Source of the DNA: Pseudomonadota bacterium
GTDB lineage: Bacteria > Pseudomonadota > Gammaproteobacteria > Steroidobacterales > Steroidobacteraceae
Direction of reading: 5' to 3'
Length of the DNA: 64,000 nucleotides
Assembly (NCBI GenBank): GCA_023423935.1
Contig: JAFAEQ010000063.1
Location: 1-64,000, forward strand
In this document: positions 9,084 through 17,379 of the stretch, one piece after another
Layout: every line of letters starts with the position of its first letter
Numbering within the stretch: the first letter of the stretch is position 1
Notes under the pieces: model-generated
Database searches by the model: none
Told to the model about the DNA's origin: nothing
Seen by the model: only the letters and a program-made list of their open reading frames with translations
Made by a program: the position numbers and the translations under genes

Positions 9084-9204
9084 GTGCAGCAATTGACAGT
9101 TAGCAATTGTCAATTGACAACGAAGAACGGCGGCCGAAGGGCCGCCGTTTCTTTTTGTCTGCCTCAGATATCAATTGTCCATTATCAATTGTCAATTCTC
9201 TTCA
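9084..9204. repeat. Inverted ATTGACA-type heptamer element enclosing a terminator
   Basis: The left arm (9090-9122) and right arm (9169-9201) are built from AATTGAC/ATTGTCA units and face each other. Between them is a GC-rich intrinsic terminator (9126-9156). The left arm starts just after the DUF4168 stop and the right arm ends at the slyX stop. Arm sequences, including the junction GACAACGAAGA, recur at 62035-62210. Confidence 0.85.
9126..9156 (+). terminator. Strong rho-independent terminator
   Basis: A perfect 10-bp stem (AACGGCGGCC, 9126-9135, with 9140-9149) and a GAAG tetraloop are followed by TTTCTTTTTG. It ends the DUF4168 transcript. It can also work in the other direction for slyX, although no good T-run is present on the minus strand. 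Confidence 0.9.
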
Positions 9205-9408
9205 ATAATGCGGCGGCTTCTCGTCCTCCGCCGTGTACGCCGTGGGTTCGTCGCGCATGGACTGCATGCGATCGGCGAGGTGCTCGAGGCGCAGGCGCAA
9301 GGCGTCGATCTCTTGTTGCTGGCGATACACGACGTCGCTCAGATCCTGATTGGCCCGTTCGAGAAATGCGAGCTTGAGCTCCAGTCGTTCGATGATTTCC
9401 GCGTTCAT
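9202..9408 (-). CDS. slyX: SlyX family protein
   Basis: A 68-residue cytoplasmic coiled coil, MNAEIIERLELKLAFLE then DVVYRQQQEIDALRLRLEHLADRM, ending in the family-typical PPHY. Length and ending match SlyX exactly. The function of SlyX is not established; it is often found near slyD in enterics, but not here. The ATG at 9408 gives the normal family length; the longer open frame upstream is not supported. Confidence 0.92.
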   Translation of the reverse strand: MNAEIIERLELKLAFLERANQDLSDVVYRQQQEIDALRLRLEHLADRMQSMRDEPTAYTAEDEKPPHY

Positions 9409-9479
9409 GTCAGGGAAGCGATGAGTAAATGAAGTTGATAGTCTAGCGGCATTCCTTGTTCCGGATTGCTCACCACGCC

Positions 9480-10250
9480 ATGGCTCGCACGATCGACGAT
9501 GCAGTACGCGACACATGTCTTTGGTTGCCCGAGGCGGAGGAATTCGTATCGCACGGCTCGCCGAATTTTCGGGTTCGCGGCAAGACCTTCGCCGCCTACT
9601 GCGTGAATCATCATGGCGACGGCCGCATGGCGCTGTGGCTGAATGCGCCGGCCGGCGCGCAGGCGCTCTATGTGAGGGAAGAACCGCGACACTTTTTCGT
9701 GCCGCCCTATGTGGGACCGCGCGGCTGGATCGGCGTCGAATTGAACAAGGGCATCGCGTGGAAGCGGGTTGCTCACCTGGTACGCGAGGCCTACGAACGT
9801 GTCGCGCCGCCCGCACTCGTCAGGACACTGGGATCGACGATCACGATCAAGCCGCCCTCCGTGAAACCCAAGCCGGAGGATATCGATCCGCTGAAGTCCA
9901 AACGCGCGCAATCGCTGCTCGTACAGGTGCGCAAGCTTTGTATGCGCCTGCCGGAAGTCACCGAGGACATGCAATTCGGTATGCCCGTCTGGAAGGCTGG
10001 CAAGAAGACCTTCGCCTGGTTCGATGCCGACAAAGATTCGATCGAAGTGCTGGTCTGGGTGGGCGTCGTCAGGCAGTCACTGTTCACTGCGGACGAGCGC
10101 TTCAGCATTCCCGCCTATATGGGTCACAACGGCTGGCTCGCAGTGAACCTCGGCACCAAACCCAACTGGAAGGAGATCGATGCCCTGCTCGTCGACAGCT
10201 ATCGTCATTTCGCCCTGAAGCGAATGAACGATGCGCTCGAGCAGAGATGA
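9480..10250 (+). CDS. Tandem MmcQ/YjbR domain protein
   Basis: A 256-residue protein made of two copies of the MmcQ/YjbR (double-wing DNA-binding-like) fold. Copy one, about 1-115, has WLPEAEEFVSHGSPNFRVRGKTFA and GPRGWIGVELN. Copy two, about 140-250, has RLPEVTEDMQFGMPVWKAGKKTFAWF and GHNGWLAVNLG. Single-domain members are about 115-125 residues, so this looks like a duplication and fusion. The family is called DNA-binding from structure; no role is established. The ATG at 9480 is preferred over the TTG at 9456 because MARTIDDAV begins the conserved domain. Confidence 0.85.
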   Translation: MARTIDDAVRDTCLWLPEAEEFVSHGSPNFRVRGKTFAAYCVNHHGDGRMALWLNAPAGAQALYVREEPRHFFVPPYVGPRGWIGVELNKGIAWKRVAHLVREAYERVAPPALVRTLGSTITIKPPSVKPKPEDIDPLKSKRAQSLLVQVRKLCMRLPEVTEDMQFGMPVWKAGKKTFAWFDADKDSIEVLVWVGVVRQSLFTADERFSIPAYMGHNGWLAVNLGTKPNWKEIDALLVDSYRHFALKRMNDALEQR

Positions 10251-10276
10251 GCTGCGCTGAACGCTCGTTCTAATCC

Positions 10277-11533
10277 TCAACAGTCAGCCTTCATGATCGC
10301 GCATTGCCGTGCCCGGCTGTCGAAGAGCGCTGCAAGCTCCTCGTTTCCAGCAAGCATGGCTGCATTCCGATATGCGGCTGCTGCCGCCTGCTCGTTGCCC
10401 ATCGCAGCATTCAGCTCGCCCAGCGTCGCCTGATAGATCAGTGACTCGTGCAGCGCCCGCAGCGAGTCCGTACTTTGAAACGCACTCCACGCGGCATCGG
10501 CGCCCCGCGCATAGCGCATTGCAATGATGCGATTCAAGCTCACGATGGGGCTTGGAAAGCGTTCGGCGAGCGCATCGTAGTGCGTCAGGATCTCCATCCA
10601 GTTCGTCTGCTCGAAGCTCGGTGCTCGCGCATGCACCGCCGCAATAGCCGCTTCGATGTGGTAGCGCGAAACGACTTCACCGCCAATCGCCGCGTCGAAA
10701 TGGCGAAACCCCAGCGTGATCAGCGTACGGTCCCACTTCGACCGGTCCTGCGCTGCCAAGGGCACCGGCTTGCCATCCTGACTCACCCGCGCCGGTAATC
10801 GCGCCGCGGAGAACGAAAGCAGCGCGGCCAGCGCGTGCGTTTGCGGCTCGTCGGTCACGGGATGCGCGGCGAGCAGTCGCGCCAACCTCAACGCGTCCGC
10901 ACACAGGACCGGTCGTGACCATTGCTCGTGATACGCGCTCAGGTATCCGGCATCGAAGAGCAGATAAGTCGCATGGAGAATCGCAGGCAACCGCTCTTCC
11001 GCCAGCTCGCGCGCCGCCGGCAGCTCGAAGGAAACCGAACGTTCCCGCAGCTCGCGCTTGGCACGGACGATACGCTGGGCGATCGATTCGGGCGTCGCCA
11101 GCAAAGCGCCTGCGATCTCCTGCACACTCAGCCCGCAGGCGAGTCGCAGTGTCAGCGCCATTTGTGCGGAAGGCGCGAGCGCCGGATGGCAGCAGTACGC
11201 GATCAGATTCAGCAGTTCGTCCTGCAATGCCGCTTCGGACGAGAACGCCATGTCCGCATCCTCGCCGCGCTCGACATCCATCTCGCCCGACACTTCGAAC
11301 TTCGCGCGACGGAACCGATCGGCCAATGCGTTGCGCGCAGCCACATGCAACCACGCCGATGGATTCCGCGGAATCCCCTGCAACGGCCACGCACGCATCG
11401 CCGACAACAGCGCATCCTGCACGGCATCCTCGACGACATCGAGCCGTCGGGCCCCCACCCGCTTCGTGAGCATGGCAATCAGCCGCCCCGCTTCGTGACG
11501 GAACAGATCTTCGATCAGCGCTCGCTCAGTCAT
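10277..11533 (-). CDS. ECF42-type RNA polymerase sigma factor with C-terminal TPR-like domain
   Basis: A 418-residue sigma factor. Region 2 (about 10-80) contains DVVEDAVQDALLSAMRAWP. Region 4 (about 120-180) contains LRLACGLSVQEIAGALLATPESIAQRIVRAKRELRE. A long DUF6596/TPR-like C-terminal extension, ending near MGNEQAAAAAYRNAAMLAG, takes the place of an anti-sigma partner. This layout is the ECF42 group, which is typically encoded beside DGPF/YCII proteins, as here at 11642. The ATG at 11533 gives the family start; a TTG at 11584 would add 17 residues without domain support. Confidence 0.92.
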   Translation of the reverse strand: MTERALIEDLFRHEAGRLIAMLTKRVGARRLDVVEDAVQDALLSAMRAWPLQGIPRNPSAWLHVAARNALADRFRRAKFEVSGEMDVERGEDADMAFSSEAALQDELLNLIAYCCHPALAPSAQMALTLRLACGLSVQEIAGALLATPESIAQRIVRAKRELRERSVSFELPAARELAEERLPAILHATYLLFDAGYLSAYHEQWSRPVLCADALRLARLLAAHPVTDEPQTHALAALLSFSAARLPARVSQDGKPVPLAAQDRSKWDRTLITLGFRHFDAAIGGEVVSRYHIEAAIAAVHARAPSFEQTNWMEILTHYDALAERFPSPIVSLNRIIAMRYARGADAAWSAFQSTDSLRALHESLIYQATLGELNAAMGNEQAAAAAYRNAAMLAGNEELAALFDSRARQCAIMKADC

Positions 11534-11641
11534 GATCAAAACAGGAGAAGATTTTCCACTGGGTGCATGGGGAGCACGGGGCAAGAGAGATATTGGATAT
11601 CTGCCCCGTGCACCCTGTGACCCCCGTGGAGATTCTTCAGC

Positions 11642-11992
11642 TCAGTTGACGAATTCCACCTCACGCACTTCCATCCAACCGAAGTCGAAGTGCGGGCAGT
11701 CAGCGAGTTGCGCCTGCGCGTCTTCGTAGCTTTCGGCTTTGAGGAGGAAGTAGCCGCTCACGATGTCCTTGGCTTCCGCGAACGGACCGTCGCTCACCAC
11801 GATGCGGTCCTTCACTCGACGTACATGCTGCCCGCCCTCATCCTTGAGCTTCGTACTCCCCTGGACACGTCCGGTCTCCTCAATACGGTTGAACCATGCC
11901 GTGTATCGGGCAATGACCTCTTGTATCTCACTCGGGCTCATCTCGATCAGACCCGCCGGCTCTTCGTGAAACATGACGAGAAAAGATTTCAT
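11642..11992 (-). CDS. YCII-related DGPF domain protein
   Basis: A 116-residue protein with the DGPF signature in VVSDGPFAEAKDIVSGYFLL and a ferredoxin-like YCII fold. AGGAG lies 8 nt before the ATG. It lies upstream of the ECF42 sigma gene on the same strand, 108 nt apart. DGPF proteins are the standard genomic partners and targets of ECF42 factors. Their biochemical role is unknown. Confident family assignment. Confidence 0.92.
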   Translation of the reverse strand: MKSFLVMFHEEPAGLIEMSPSEIQEVIARYTAWFNRIEETGRVQGSTKLKDEGGQHVRRVKDRIVVSDGPFAEAKDIVSGYFLLKAESYEDAQAQLADCPHFDFGWMEVREVEFVN

Positions 11993-12068
11993 GATGACTC
12001 CTGGACGACGGCGCGGATTGGCCGTTTCGCTGCCATGACGCACGAGCAAGCAAGAAATCGACAAACTC

Positions 12069-12227
12069 AATGAGTAGATAAGCAATGAGTAGGTAAGCAA
12101 TGAGTAATTAGCAATGAGTAATGAGCGATTCAGATAGTGGGCAGCCCGACTGCGCCGAGCTCATTCGTCATTCCCCATTCCCCATTACTCATTACTCATT
12201 ACAAATTGCTAATTGCTCATTGCGCAT
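12069..12227. repeat. Inverted heptamer element overlapping the acyltransferase 3' end
   Basis: The left arm (12069-12126) is made of AATGAGT/AAGCAATGAGTAG units. The right arm (12161-12227) begins with ATTCCCC units and switches to ACTCATT, GCTAATT and GCTCATT units. The right arm runs through the stop codon (12192-12194) and last ten or so codons of the minus-strand acyltransferase. Its C-terminal residues, MRNEQLAICNE, are therefore encoded by the repeat. The left arm lies upstream of the DGPF gene. Confidence 0.85.
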
Positions 12228-13106
12228 CGCCGCGATTCTTCGGTCTTTCTCCGCCCACAGCTCGTTGATCCAGGTTTGCATCCGTTCGCGGGCGGCCGGG
12301 TCGGTGGCGTAGTCGCTCTCGATGAGATCTCGCGGCAGCGGTAACTCGCGGACGTGGATTCTGACCTCGCTGATGCGGTCGGCGAACAGGTCCGCCAGCG
12401 TGGACTTGCCGTTCGGATACACGATGGTCACATCCAGAATGGCGTGCAGGGCATCGCCCAGCGCATTCAGCACGAACGCGACGCCGCCTGCCTTGGGCCG
12501 CAGCAGATACAGATACGGCGATTCCTGCTGTCGATGCTTGGCGGCAGTGAAGCGCGTGCCTTCCACGAAATTCATGACCGACACCGGAATGTGGCGAAAC
12601 TTCTCGCATGCACGTCGCGTCGCCTCGATGTCGCGACCTGCAAGCTCCGGGCGCTTCGCGAGGACTTCTTTCGAATAGCGCTTCATGAATGGGAAATCGA
12701 GCGCCCACCATGCAAGGCCCAGCAGCGGCACCCAGAACAGCTGGCTCTTCAGAAAAAAGCGCAACAGTGGAATGCGCCGGTTGAACACCGCCTGCAGCAT
12801 CGGGATGTCGACCCAGCTCTGGTGATTGGCGAGCACCAGATAGTGACCGTCGCGCTGCAGTTGCGCGTCGATATCCACGACGATGCGCGTGCGGGTGAGC
12901 GTGCGGATCAGCCCCGAGTTGATCGCGATCCAACTTTCCGCGATGCCCATGAGCATCCGGTCGCAGATGGAACGCACGGCGCGCACTCGCACCAGGGCCT
13001 TGATCACGGCAACGATGAGGAGGGGAGTTACATGGATGATCGTGCTGACGACGATCACGATCGTGGCGAGCGGCACACGCAGCCACGTAGGCAGGGGAAT
13101 GAACAT
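12192..13106 (-). CDS. YihG-like 1-acylglycerol-phosphate acyltransferase
   Basis: A 304-residue inner-membrane enzyme. Two hydrophobic stretches cover about residues 8-45. The PlsC motifs are N-H-Q-S-W-V-D (HX4D catalytic box) near residue 93 and FVEGTRF near residue 182. Length and motif spacing resemble the E. coli YihG acyltransferase, which acylates lysophosphatidic acid. The ATG at 13106 is chosen because it falls 16 nt after the DUF3750 stop and begins the hydrophobic N-terminus; an upstream start would overlap that gene. The C-terminal tail is encoded by a heptamer repeat arm and is probably dispensable. Confidence 0.87.
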   Translation of the reverse strand: MFIPLPTWLRVPLATIVIVVSTIIHVTPLLIVAVIKALVRVRAVRSICDRMLMGIAESWIAINSGLIRTLTRTRIVVDIDAQLQRDGHYLVLANHQSWVDIPMLQAVFNRRIPLLRFFLKSQLFWVPLLGLAWWALDFPFMKRYSKEVLAKRPELAGRDIEATRRACEKFRHIPVSVMNFVEGTRFTAAKHRQQESPYLYLLRPKAGGVAFVLNALGDALHAILDVTIVYPNGKSTLADLFADRISEVRIHVRELPLPRDLIESDYATDPAARERMQTWINELWAEKDRRIAAMRNEQLAICNE

Positions 13107-13122
13107 GTCGAACGATCGAATC

Positions 13123-13929
13123 TCAGTCTGTCGTATGAGCGGCCTGCGCATCCGCAGCAGTGTCGAGCTCGAGATGCCGCGGTTCGTCATCACCGCCCGG
13201 GCCGAGACGACCCACGAGCGGCAACTTGATGGACAGACTACGTGGATCGAGACCGAACGTCAGTCCGAGAAGATTCAGCTCCAGCCCCTCTTCAACACCA
13301 GCGAGCACGCCCGCCACGCCTAACACGCTCACCTGTCCGCCAGTCCCGCTGGGCGTCATGCCGACCGATCGAAGGCCGAGATAGTCCTTGCCGATGGCGG
13401 TCGGCGGCAGATCGACACGCAGCTCCGGGACTTCTCTCATGACGAATGCAGTGAAAGTGTTCGAGTTAGGACCTGGCCAGACCCGATACTTCGCAGCGTA
13501 GGGATATTGCTGCACGGCGCTCTCGATGCGATCGATGACGCCCTCGACGCCTGCGCCGCGCACGTCGCGCAGCAGCTCGGGTCGATTGCCGAACCAGTAG
13601 CCATCAGGTGCGCGATGGTGCACGACGACCGCAGTGCCCGCGCGACGCAGCCGATAACCGATCACTTCGTAGACCGTGAATTCCTGCGCGCCGGCGCGCT
13701 TTGCGGCAATCCAGGTGTGAACGCCGAAATAACCGCGCCAGCCCACCGCGCGCGCAGCATAAACCTGAACCACGGCCTCGGGAGTCTGTGCGGGATCGGG
13801 AGCAAACCCTGCTGGCTCGCGTGACGCTGTGCGCCAGTCTTTCGCGCCGGCGGAATGATTCAAATAGCCCGCTGCGAACACGGTGCAAACGAGCAGCACG
13901 ACAATTCGCGAGCGGCGCCCTTTCAACAT
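13123..13929 (-). CDS. DUF3750 domain protein
   Basis: A 268-residue protein with an N-terminal membrane anchor or signal (RIVVLLVCTVFAAGYL, about 7-22). The DUF3750 core follows: VQVYAARAVGWRGYFGVHTWIA, then YPYAAKYRVWPGPNSNTFTAFV, then LPPTAIGKDYLG. The ATG at 13929 is preceded by GGGGGA at good spacing. Its function is unknown. The conserved H and N residues in the core recall cysteine/His hydrolase-like folds, but I cannot assign an activity. It sits immediately upstream of the acyltransferase and is probably co-transcribed with it. Confidence 0.85.
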   Translation of the reverse strand: MLKGRRSRIVVLLVCTVFAAGYLNHSAGAKDWRTASREPAGFAPDPAQTPEAVVQVYAARAVGWRGYFGVHTWIAAKRAGAQEFTVYEVIGYRLRRAGTAVVVHHRAPDGYWFGNRPELLRDVRGAGVEGVIDRIESAVQQYPYAAKYRVWPGPNSNTFTAFVMREVPELRVDLPPTAIGKDYLGLRSVGMTPSGTGGQVSVLGVAGVLAGVEEGLELNLLGLTFGLDPRSLSIKLPLVGRLGPGGDDEPRHLELDTAADAQAAHTTD

Positions 13930-14214
13930 TTGAATCCCCCGGAAGTGGCAGGCAGTGACTTTGCCGAAAGGTACGACTGGAAGCCACCGCATTTCGTTCC
14001 GGCACTCGCAGCAGGGCGCGCTGCGCAGAATCGTGTCCGGCCCACTTCTTTCGCGCGCGCAGCGTTACATAGGGTCGGCATGCAGCCTGCGCGAACACAC
14101 ATGCGACGCAGCGCTCTCCGCGTGTTTTTGCCGTGCGTCCAGCTTTTTTCTGCCGATATTTCATGCGCAGTATTGATCTCAACAGATGCAGCGCGCATGG
14201 CTAAGATCGCGCGC
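13930..14214. other. Divergent intergenic region between DUF3750 and LpxO-like genes
   Basis: This 285-bp stretch separates two divergent genes and must hold both promoters. I see no repeat arm, no clear dyad and no convincing -35/-10 pair. An open frame crosses it in phase with the downstream gene but has no family similarity. Confidence 0.5.
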
Positions 14215-15129
14215 ATGAATTCGCTGATCACGACACGCAACCTGCTTCTGGCGATCTTTCTCTCGACGGCCGCATATGTGCAGCTTCGTGGCCGCGTGCA
14301 TCACAAGCTCTCGCGTCTGTTTGCGGATCACGCGAATCTGCTCGCGCCCTACAACACGCTCATGTATCTGTTCTCTGCCGTCGAGGCGAAGCCCTATGCG
14401 CGCACCGATGAGTTTCCGGAACTGCAGGCCGTCACATCGCAGTGGCGGACGATTCGCGAGGAAGCGCTCAGGCTGTTCGATGAGGGCTACATTCGCGCAG
14501 CCGCACGACACAACGATATCGGGTTCAACTCGTTCTTCCGCACTGGCTGGAAGCGCTTCTATCTGAAGTGGTACGGCGACTTCCTGCCTTCCGCATCGGC
14601 GCTCTGCCCGAAAACCACCGAGCTGCTTGCACGCATTCCCAGCATCAACGCGGCGATGTTCACGATCCTTCCACCGGGCTCACGACTGGGGGCGCATCGC
14701 GATCCGTTCGCGGGCTCGCTGCGATATCACCTGGGCCTCGTGACGCCGAACTCGCCCGATTGCTACATCGTCGTCGATGGCGAGCGTTATCACTGGAAGG
14801 ACGGCGAAGCCGTGATGTTCGATGAGACGTACATTCACACTGCGGAGAATCGCACCGATCAGACCCGCGTGATCCTGTTCTGCGATATCGAACGGCCGCT
14901 GTCGAATCCGGTTCTGCGCTGGATCAATCGGACGATCGGCCGTCGCATGGTGAAAGCAGCCGCCACCGAGAACGTGCCCGGGGAACATGTCGGCGCGCTC
15001 AATCGGGTGTTCGAATTCCTCTACAAGCTTCGACTGCTCGGCGTGCGCGTGAAGCAATGGAACAAGCCCGTCTATTACGCACTCAAGTGGCTTCTGATCG
15101 CAGCGCTCGTGTACCTGATTTTCTTCTGA
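14215..15129 (+). CDS. LpxO-like aspartyl/asparaginyl beta-hydroxylase
   Basis: A 304-residue Fe(II)/2-oxoglutarate dioxygenase of the aspartyl/asparaginyl hydroxylase family. It has hydrophobic ends (LLLAIFLSTAAYVQLRG, and ALKWLLIAALVYLIFF at the C-terminus) typical of LpxO. Iron ligands are H161 and D163 (GAHRDP) and H208 (YIHTAEN). The length equals that of Salmonella LpxO, which 2-hydroxylates a lipid A acyl chain, so a lipid A or lipid-modifying role at the inner membrane is likely. ATG 14215 fits the family start best; ATG 14197 is possible. No strong Shine-Dalgarno is visible at either. Confidence 0.85.
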   Translation: MNSLITTRNLLLAIFLSTAAYVQLRGRVHHKLSRLFADHANLLAPYNTLMYLFSAVEAKPYARTDEFPELQAVTSQWRTIREEALRLFDEGYIRAAARHNDIGFNSFFRTGWKRFYLKWYGDFLPSASALCPKTTELLARIPSINAAMFTILPPGSRLGAHRDPFAGSLRYHLGLVTPNSPDCYIVVDGERYHWKDGEAVMFDETYIHTAENRTDQTRVILFCDIERPLSNPVLRWINRTIGRRMVKAAATENVPGEHVGALNRVFEFLYKLRLLGVRVKQWNKPVYYALKWLLIAALVYLIFF

Positions 15130-15230
15130 TCGACGGCGCGCGTAGGCCGCACGGGCATTCACCACTCGCCCTCTTGCAAACGAGCCCGGACGCGCACCAT
15201 GCTGCGCATATCCTTCGCTCGCATCGGCGC

Positions 15231-15896
15231 ATGACTTCCTACACCCACTCCGCGGATCTCTTCGCGCACCTGCCGCGCTAACGCACGTGCGAGCCCCTGG
15301 ATTCAGGCGCGGTAATACTGCGCGCGTTCGTAAGTGGCGATGAGCCGCGGTTACTCCGCGAAGTCGAGTCGATCACCGCGCACGCGCCTTTTCGTCATCT
15401 GATCACACCGGGCGGATTTCGCATGTCTGTCGCGATGACCAACTGCGGCGAGCTGGGCTGGGTCTCCGATCGCACCGGCTATCGCTACGACCCGATCGAT
15501 CCACAGACCGGCGCGCACTGGCCTGCGATGCCTGCTCTCTTCCGCGACGTTGCCCAGCGTGCCGCAGCGGCAGCCGGTTTCGAAGGATTCGTGCCGGATG
15601 CCTGCCTGATCAATCGATATAGCCCGGGTACGCGTCTATCGTTGCACCGGGACTATGACGAGAAAGACCTCCATGCGCCGATCGTGTCGGTGTCGCTGGG
15701 AGTGTCTGCCACGTTCCTCTGGGGCGGACTGCAGCGCGGAGATCGGACGCGTCGGATTGCATTGGACAGTGGCGATGTCGTGGTGTGGGGCGGCGACTCG
15801 CGATTCGTCTATCACGGCATCGCACCGCTTCCCGAACGCGATCATCCTCTGACCGGATCGCACCGGATCAACCTGACATTCAGAAAGGCACGCTGA
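15231..15896 (+). pseudogene. alkB: alkB, DNA oxidative demethylase, interrupted by an in-frame TAA
   Basis: Read from ATG 15231, the frame gives MTSYTHSADLFAHLPR, then a TAA (15279-15281). After it the same frame continues with EPLDSGAVILRAF and FRHLITPGGFRMSVAMTNCG, which align directly to the N-terminal part of AlkB. The downstream ATG 15423 would give a 157-residue protein. It retains the iron/2OG residues H75 and D77 (LHRDYDE), H131 (YHGI) and the terminal R, but lacks about 60 residues of the substrate-recognition region. No ATG, GTG or TTG lies between the stop and 15423. It is either a nonsense pseudogene, a shortened enzyme, or a sequencing error at one base. Confidence 0.8.
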
Positions 15897-15930
15897 TGCG
15901 CGATGCCTTCACACCTCGAAGGAAGATCGC

Positions 15931-16485
15931 ATGACGACGCTCATCGGAATCTCGGGAAGCCTGCGTCAGGGCTCATTCAACTCATCGCTCCTGCGGGCCG
16001 CGACGGCACTCACACCCGAAGGCGTCACGCTCGAGATTGCGAGCATCCGCGACATCCCGCTCTACGACGGCGATGTGGAATTGCAAGGCATCCCCAGCGC
16101 AGTCACTGCGCTCAAGGAGCGCATCGCAACCTGCGATGGGTTGCTGCTCGTCTCGCCGGAGTACAACAACTCGATTCCCGGCGTTCTCAAGAATGCGATC
16201 GACTGGCTGACGCGCCCGCCCGGCGACATCGCCCGCGTTTTTCACGGACGTCCAATTGCAGTGATGGGCGCTTCGCCAGGACCGTTCGGCACACTGCTGG
16301 CGCAGAACGCCTGGCTCTCCGTGTTCCGCACGCTGCGCACGCGCCCCTGGTTCGAAGGGCGATTGATGGTGTCCCGCGCCGAGAGCGTCTTCAACGAACA
16401 CGGTGAGCTCATCGACGAGAAGGTGCGCGGTCAGCTGCGCCAGTTCGTGCAGGGATTCACCGCTTTCGCCGCCGAGGAGCGCTGA
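15931..16485 (+). CDS. NADPH-dependent FMN reductase family protein
   Basis: A 184-residue flavodoxin-fold protein. The FMN phosphate loop is GISGSLRQGSFNSSLL (about 6-21). The family-typical LLVSPEYNNSIPGVLKNAIDWLTRP (about 73-97) and VMGASPGPFGT segments follow. Relatives include chromate/quinone reductases such as ChrR and YieF. It lies 34 nt after the alkB remnant on the same strand and may share its transcript. Quinone or electrophile detoxification is likely, but the substrate is unknown. Confidence 0.9.
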   Translation: MTTLIGISGSLRQGSFNSSLLRAATALTPEGVTLEIASIRDIPLYDGDVELQGIPSAVTALKERIATCDGLLLVSPEYNNSIPGVLKNAIDWLTRPPGDIARVFHGRPIAVMGASPGPFGTLLAQNAWLSVFRTLRTRPWFEGRLMVSRAESVFNEHGELIDEKVRGQLRQFVQGFTAFAAEER

Positions 16486-16565
16486 AGCCGCCCGGCGCAT
16501 TGCAGCTCCGCGTCGCGGCGATCAAACGCGCGTGTCTTGATGAAGCGGGCAGTGCGAGACGAGCG

Positions 16566-17297
16566 TCAAGTCTCTGCGTCGAGCTCCGGGTAGTGGCGGA
16601 AGATGCCTTCCTTGTTGAACTCGATACGGCGTGCAGATGCGAGATAGGCGGCGAGCTTTTCCGACTCGCGGATCCGGTCGTGTAATGCGATCAGATGAGG
16701 AATGTCCCGTTCGAGGCGCTTCATGCGCTTCGGGAATGCATACCGGAGCCCCGCTACGATCTGGAATGCAGACAGATCAGCGTAGGTCACGGTGTGAGCG
16801 ACCAGGAACTGCGGTCCGCTCGGATTGTGTCGCAGCACTCGCTCGAAATAGCTCAGGAACTTCGGCATGCGATGCGCGCGGAAATCCTTGGCGCGTCGCT
16901 TGGCCTCGTCGAGCTGATCCTCGTAGTACAGCGACGAGCCGATCGGGTGATGGACATCGTGAATCTCAACCACGAAATCCGCGATGGTGAGTTGCAGCTG
17001 GTGAGTCCAGAGCATCCCGGATTCTTCCGAGGGTGCGAGCGCATGGTGCGTGCCGAGGAACAGCAGAATGTTGGCAGTCTGTCCGATGAGCAGATCGCCT
17101 GCCTTGAGCCAGGGAGGCGCAAACGGCGGGGTGGTGAGATGCTCATCCTGAAGTGCCTGCATCAGCGCGTCTTCGCCTCCGCCCTTTGATTCGTCTTCGC
17201 GAGCCACATCCACATAGGCGATGCCAGCATATTCGAGTGCGAGCCGGACGAATTCACCGCGGCCTTGGATCGTGGGCCAGTAATGGAGCTCGTACAT
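16566..17297 (-). CDS. Glutathione S-transferase family protein
   Basis: A 243-residue cytoplasmic protein. The N-terminal thioredoxin-like domain (YELHYWPTIQGRGEFVRLALEYAGI) is of the alpha/mu/sigma type with Y at position 7-8 available as catalytic residue. The family-typical IGQTANILLFLG replaces the usual QS pair with QT-A. The all-helical C-terminal domain (TYADLSAFQIVAGLRYAFPKRM) carries the conserved Asp. The start ATG at 17297 is the natural N-terminus. It is convergent with the FMN reductase. The acceptor substrate is unknown. Confidence 0.88.
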   Translation of the reverse strand: MYELHYWPTIQGRGEFVRLALEYAGIAYVDVAREDESKGGGEDALMQALQDEHLTTPPFAPPWLKAGDLLIGQTANILLFLGTHHALAPSEESGMLWTHQLQLTIADFVVEIHDVHHPIGSSLYYEDQLDEAKRRAKDFRAHRMPKFLSYFERVLRHNPSGPQFLVAHTVTYADLSAFQIVAGLRYAFPKRMKRLERDIPHLIALHDRIRESEKLAAYLASARRIEFNKEGIFRHYPELDAET

Positions 17298-17331
17298 GAG
17301 TGACTACAGTTCAGCGGGCGAATAAGAGAGC

Positions 17332-17363
17332 GAGCCCTCCGGACGTAAGCTCCCGGAGGGCTC
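17332..17363 (-). terminator. Intrinsic terminator of the DJ-1/PfpI-like gene
   Basis: An 11-bp perfect stem (17332-17342 with 17353-17363) and a 10-nt loop lie 16 nt past the stop codon at 17380. On the minus strand the stem is followed by GCTCTCTTATT, a moderate T-rich tail. Confidence 0.75.
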
Positions 17364-17379
17364 TCACGATACGCTTGGC

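Noticed and set aside
5213..12227. Possibility that the tandem heptamers are CRISPR arrays
   Set aside because: Units are 7 or 9 nt without spacers, arms are inverted relative to each other, and no cas genes are present.
13855..14214. N-terminal extension of the LpxO-like gene upstream of 14215
   Set aside because: The upstream sequence is open in frame but shows no similarity to LpxO, whose N-terminus starts right at the hydrophobic segment after 14215.
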